DNA from: Aquifex sp964425585 | Lineage (GTDB): Bacteria > Aquificota > Aquificia > Aquificales > Aquificaceae | DNA: 5,650 nt | Direction: 5' to 3' | Assembly (NCBI GenBank): GCA_964425585.1 | Contig: CAYRMG010000062.1 | Location: forward strand, 1-5,650 | Part shown: piece by piece, positions 5,550-5,650 of the stretch | How the letters are laid out: every line of letters starts with the position of its first letter | How positions within the stretch are numbered: the first letter of the stretch is position 1 | The notes under the pieces: generated by a model | Seen by the model: only the letters and a program-made list of their open reading frames with translations | The model's database searches: none | What the model was told of the DNA's origin: nothing | Made by a program: the position numbers and the translations under genes

Positions 5550-5565
5550 GGGGGACTTTTCCCCC
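5550..5565 (+). terminator. G5A/TC5 hairpin after the OsmC-like gene
   Basis: GGGGGA (5550-5555) pairs with TCCCCC (5560-5565) around the four-base loop CTTT, starting at the base right after the stop codon. It is followed by GACTTTAAATTTTTG, which is T-rich but not an uninterrupted U tract. It may be an intrinsic terminator, possibly leaky, or an mRNA 3'-end/processing hairpin ahead of the next gene. The 48-base gap shows no separate promoter boxes of good quality. Confidence 0.55.
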
Positions 5566-5597
5566 GACTTTAAATTTTTGCAAAGCGGAGTATAAAA

Positions 5598-5650
5598 ATG
5601 GCTGAAACGCTTAAAAAAGGCCTATCCGGAGAAGAAAGAAGAAAACTGCT
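5598..5650 (+). CDS. Second Uma2-like gene, 5' end only (cut by window edge)
   Basis: Only 17 codons are visible, reading MAETLKKGLSGEERRKL with the next codon beginning CT. A GGAG at 5587-5590 sits seven bases before the ATG and supports the start. The box LSGEERRKL matches LSSEERRKL (11-19) of the Uma2 gene at 4506. The last 20 bases of the window match 4545-4564 at 18 of 20 positions, both differences being silent. The gene therefore looks like a paralogue of the Uma2 gene, duplicated on the other side of the OsmC-like gene. The family cannot be confirmed without the remaining sequence. Confidence 0.6.
   Translation, partial: MAETLKKGLSGEERRKL
5631..5650 (+). repeat. Direct repeat shared by the two Uma2-like gene starts
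   Basis: These bases match 4545-4564 at 18 of 20 positions (GAAGA-R-AGAAGAAA-R-CTGCT, where R marks the A/G differences). Both copies are in the same reading frame and encode EERRKL plus the first two bases of the next codon. The copies lie 1,086 bases apart. The repeat may continue beyond the window. Confidence 0.6.

Noticed and set aside
1..5650. CRISPR array, insertion sequence or other mobile element
   Set aside because: No spaced repeats, terminal inverted repeats with a transposase, or target site duplications were found. The tRNA is intact with no integrase beside it.

Overview
The window looks like a stretch of chromosome from a hyperthermophilic bacterium of the Aquificaceae, probably Aquifex or a close relative. 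This is inferred from the Lys/Glu/Ile-rich proteins with little Gln, AGG/AGA arginine codons, tight gene packing, a separate hisZ gene, and an NAD-type isocitrate dehydrogenase. No database search was possible. No gap between genes exceeds about 120 bases, and no mobile element, CRISPR array or rRNA was seen.

Left part (1-1262, + strand): a promoter -10 box, then tRNA-Gly(GCC) and, 19 bases further on, hisZ, the regulatory subunit of ATP phosphoribosyltransferase (histidine biosynthesis). No terminator separates the tRNA from hisZ. hisZ converges on metK. The two genes overlap by 12 bases inside a long imperfect palindrome that can fold as a hairpin on either strand.

Middle part (1251-4459): on the minus strand an IclR-family regulator is followed 23 bases later by metK (S-adenosylmethionine synthetase), probably as one operon with an extra promoter in front of metK. 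Divergent from the regulator, across about 114 bases holding two back-to-back promoters and a small palindrome, is icd (isocitrate dehydrogenase). It has a consensus promoter and a strong ribosome binding site. Residues at its cofactor pocket predict NAD(H) rather than NADP(H). That would suit a reductive TCA cycle in which the enzyme runs toward isocitrate.

Right part (4506-5650, + strand): a Uma2/DUF820-type putative PD-(D/E)xK nuclease gene, an OsmC/Ohr-family gene 12 bases downstream with a near-perfect Shine-Dalgarno sequence, a G5A/TC5 hairpin, and the first 53 bases of a second gene. That gene's N-terminus repeats the N-terminus of the Uma2 gene. The window therefore ends in what appears to be a duplicated Uma2 pair flanking an OsmC-like gene. 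This is the least understood part of the window.
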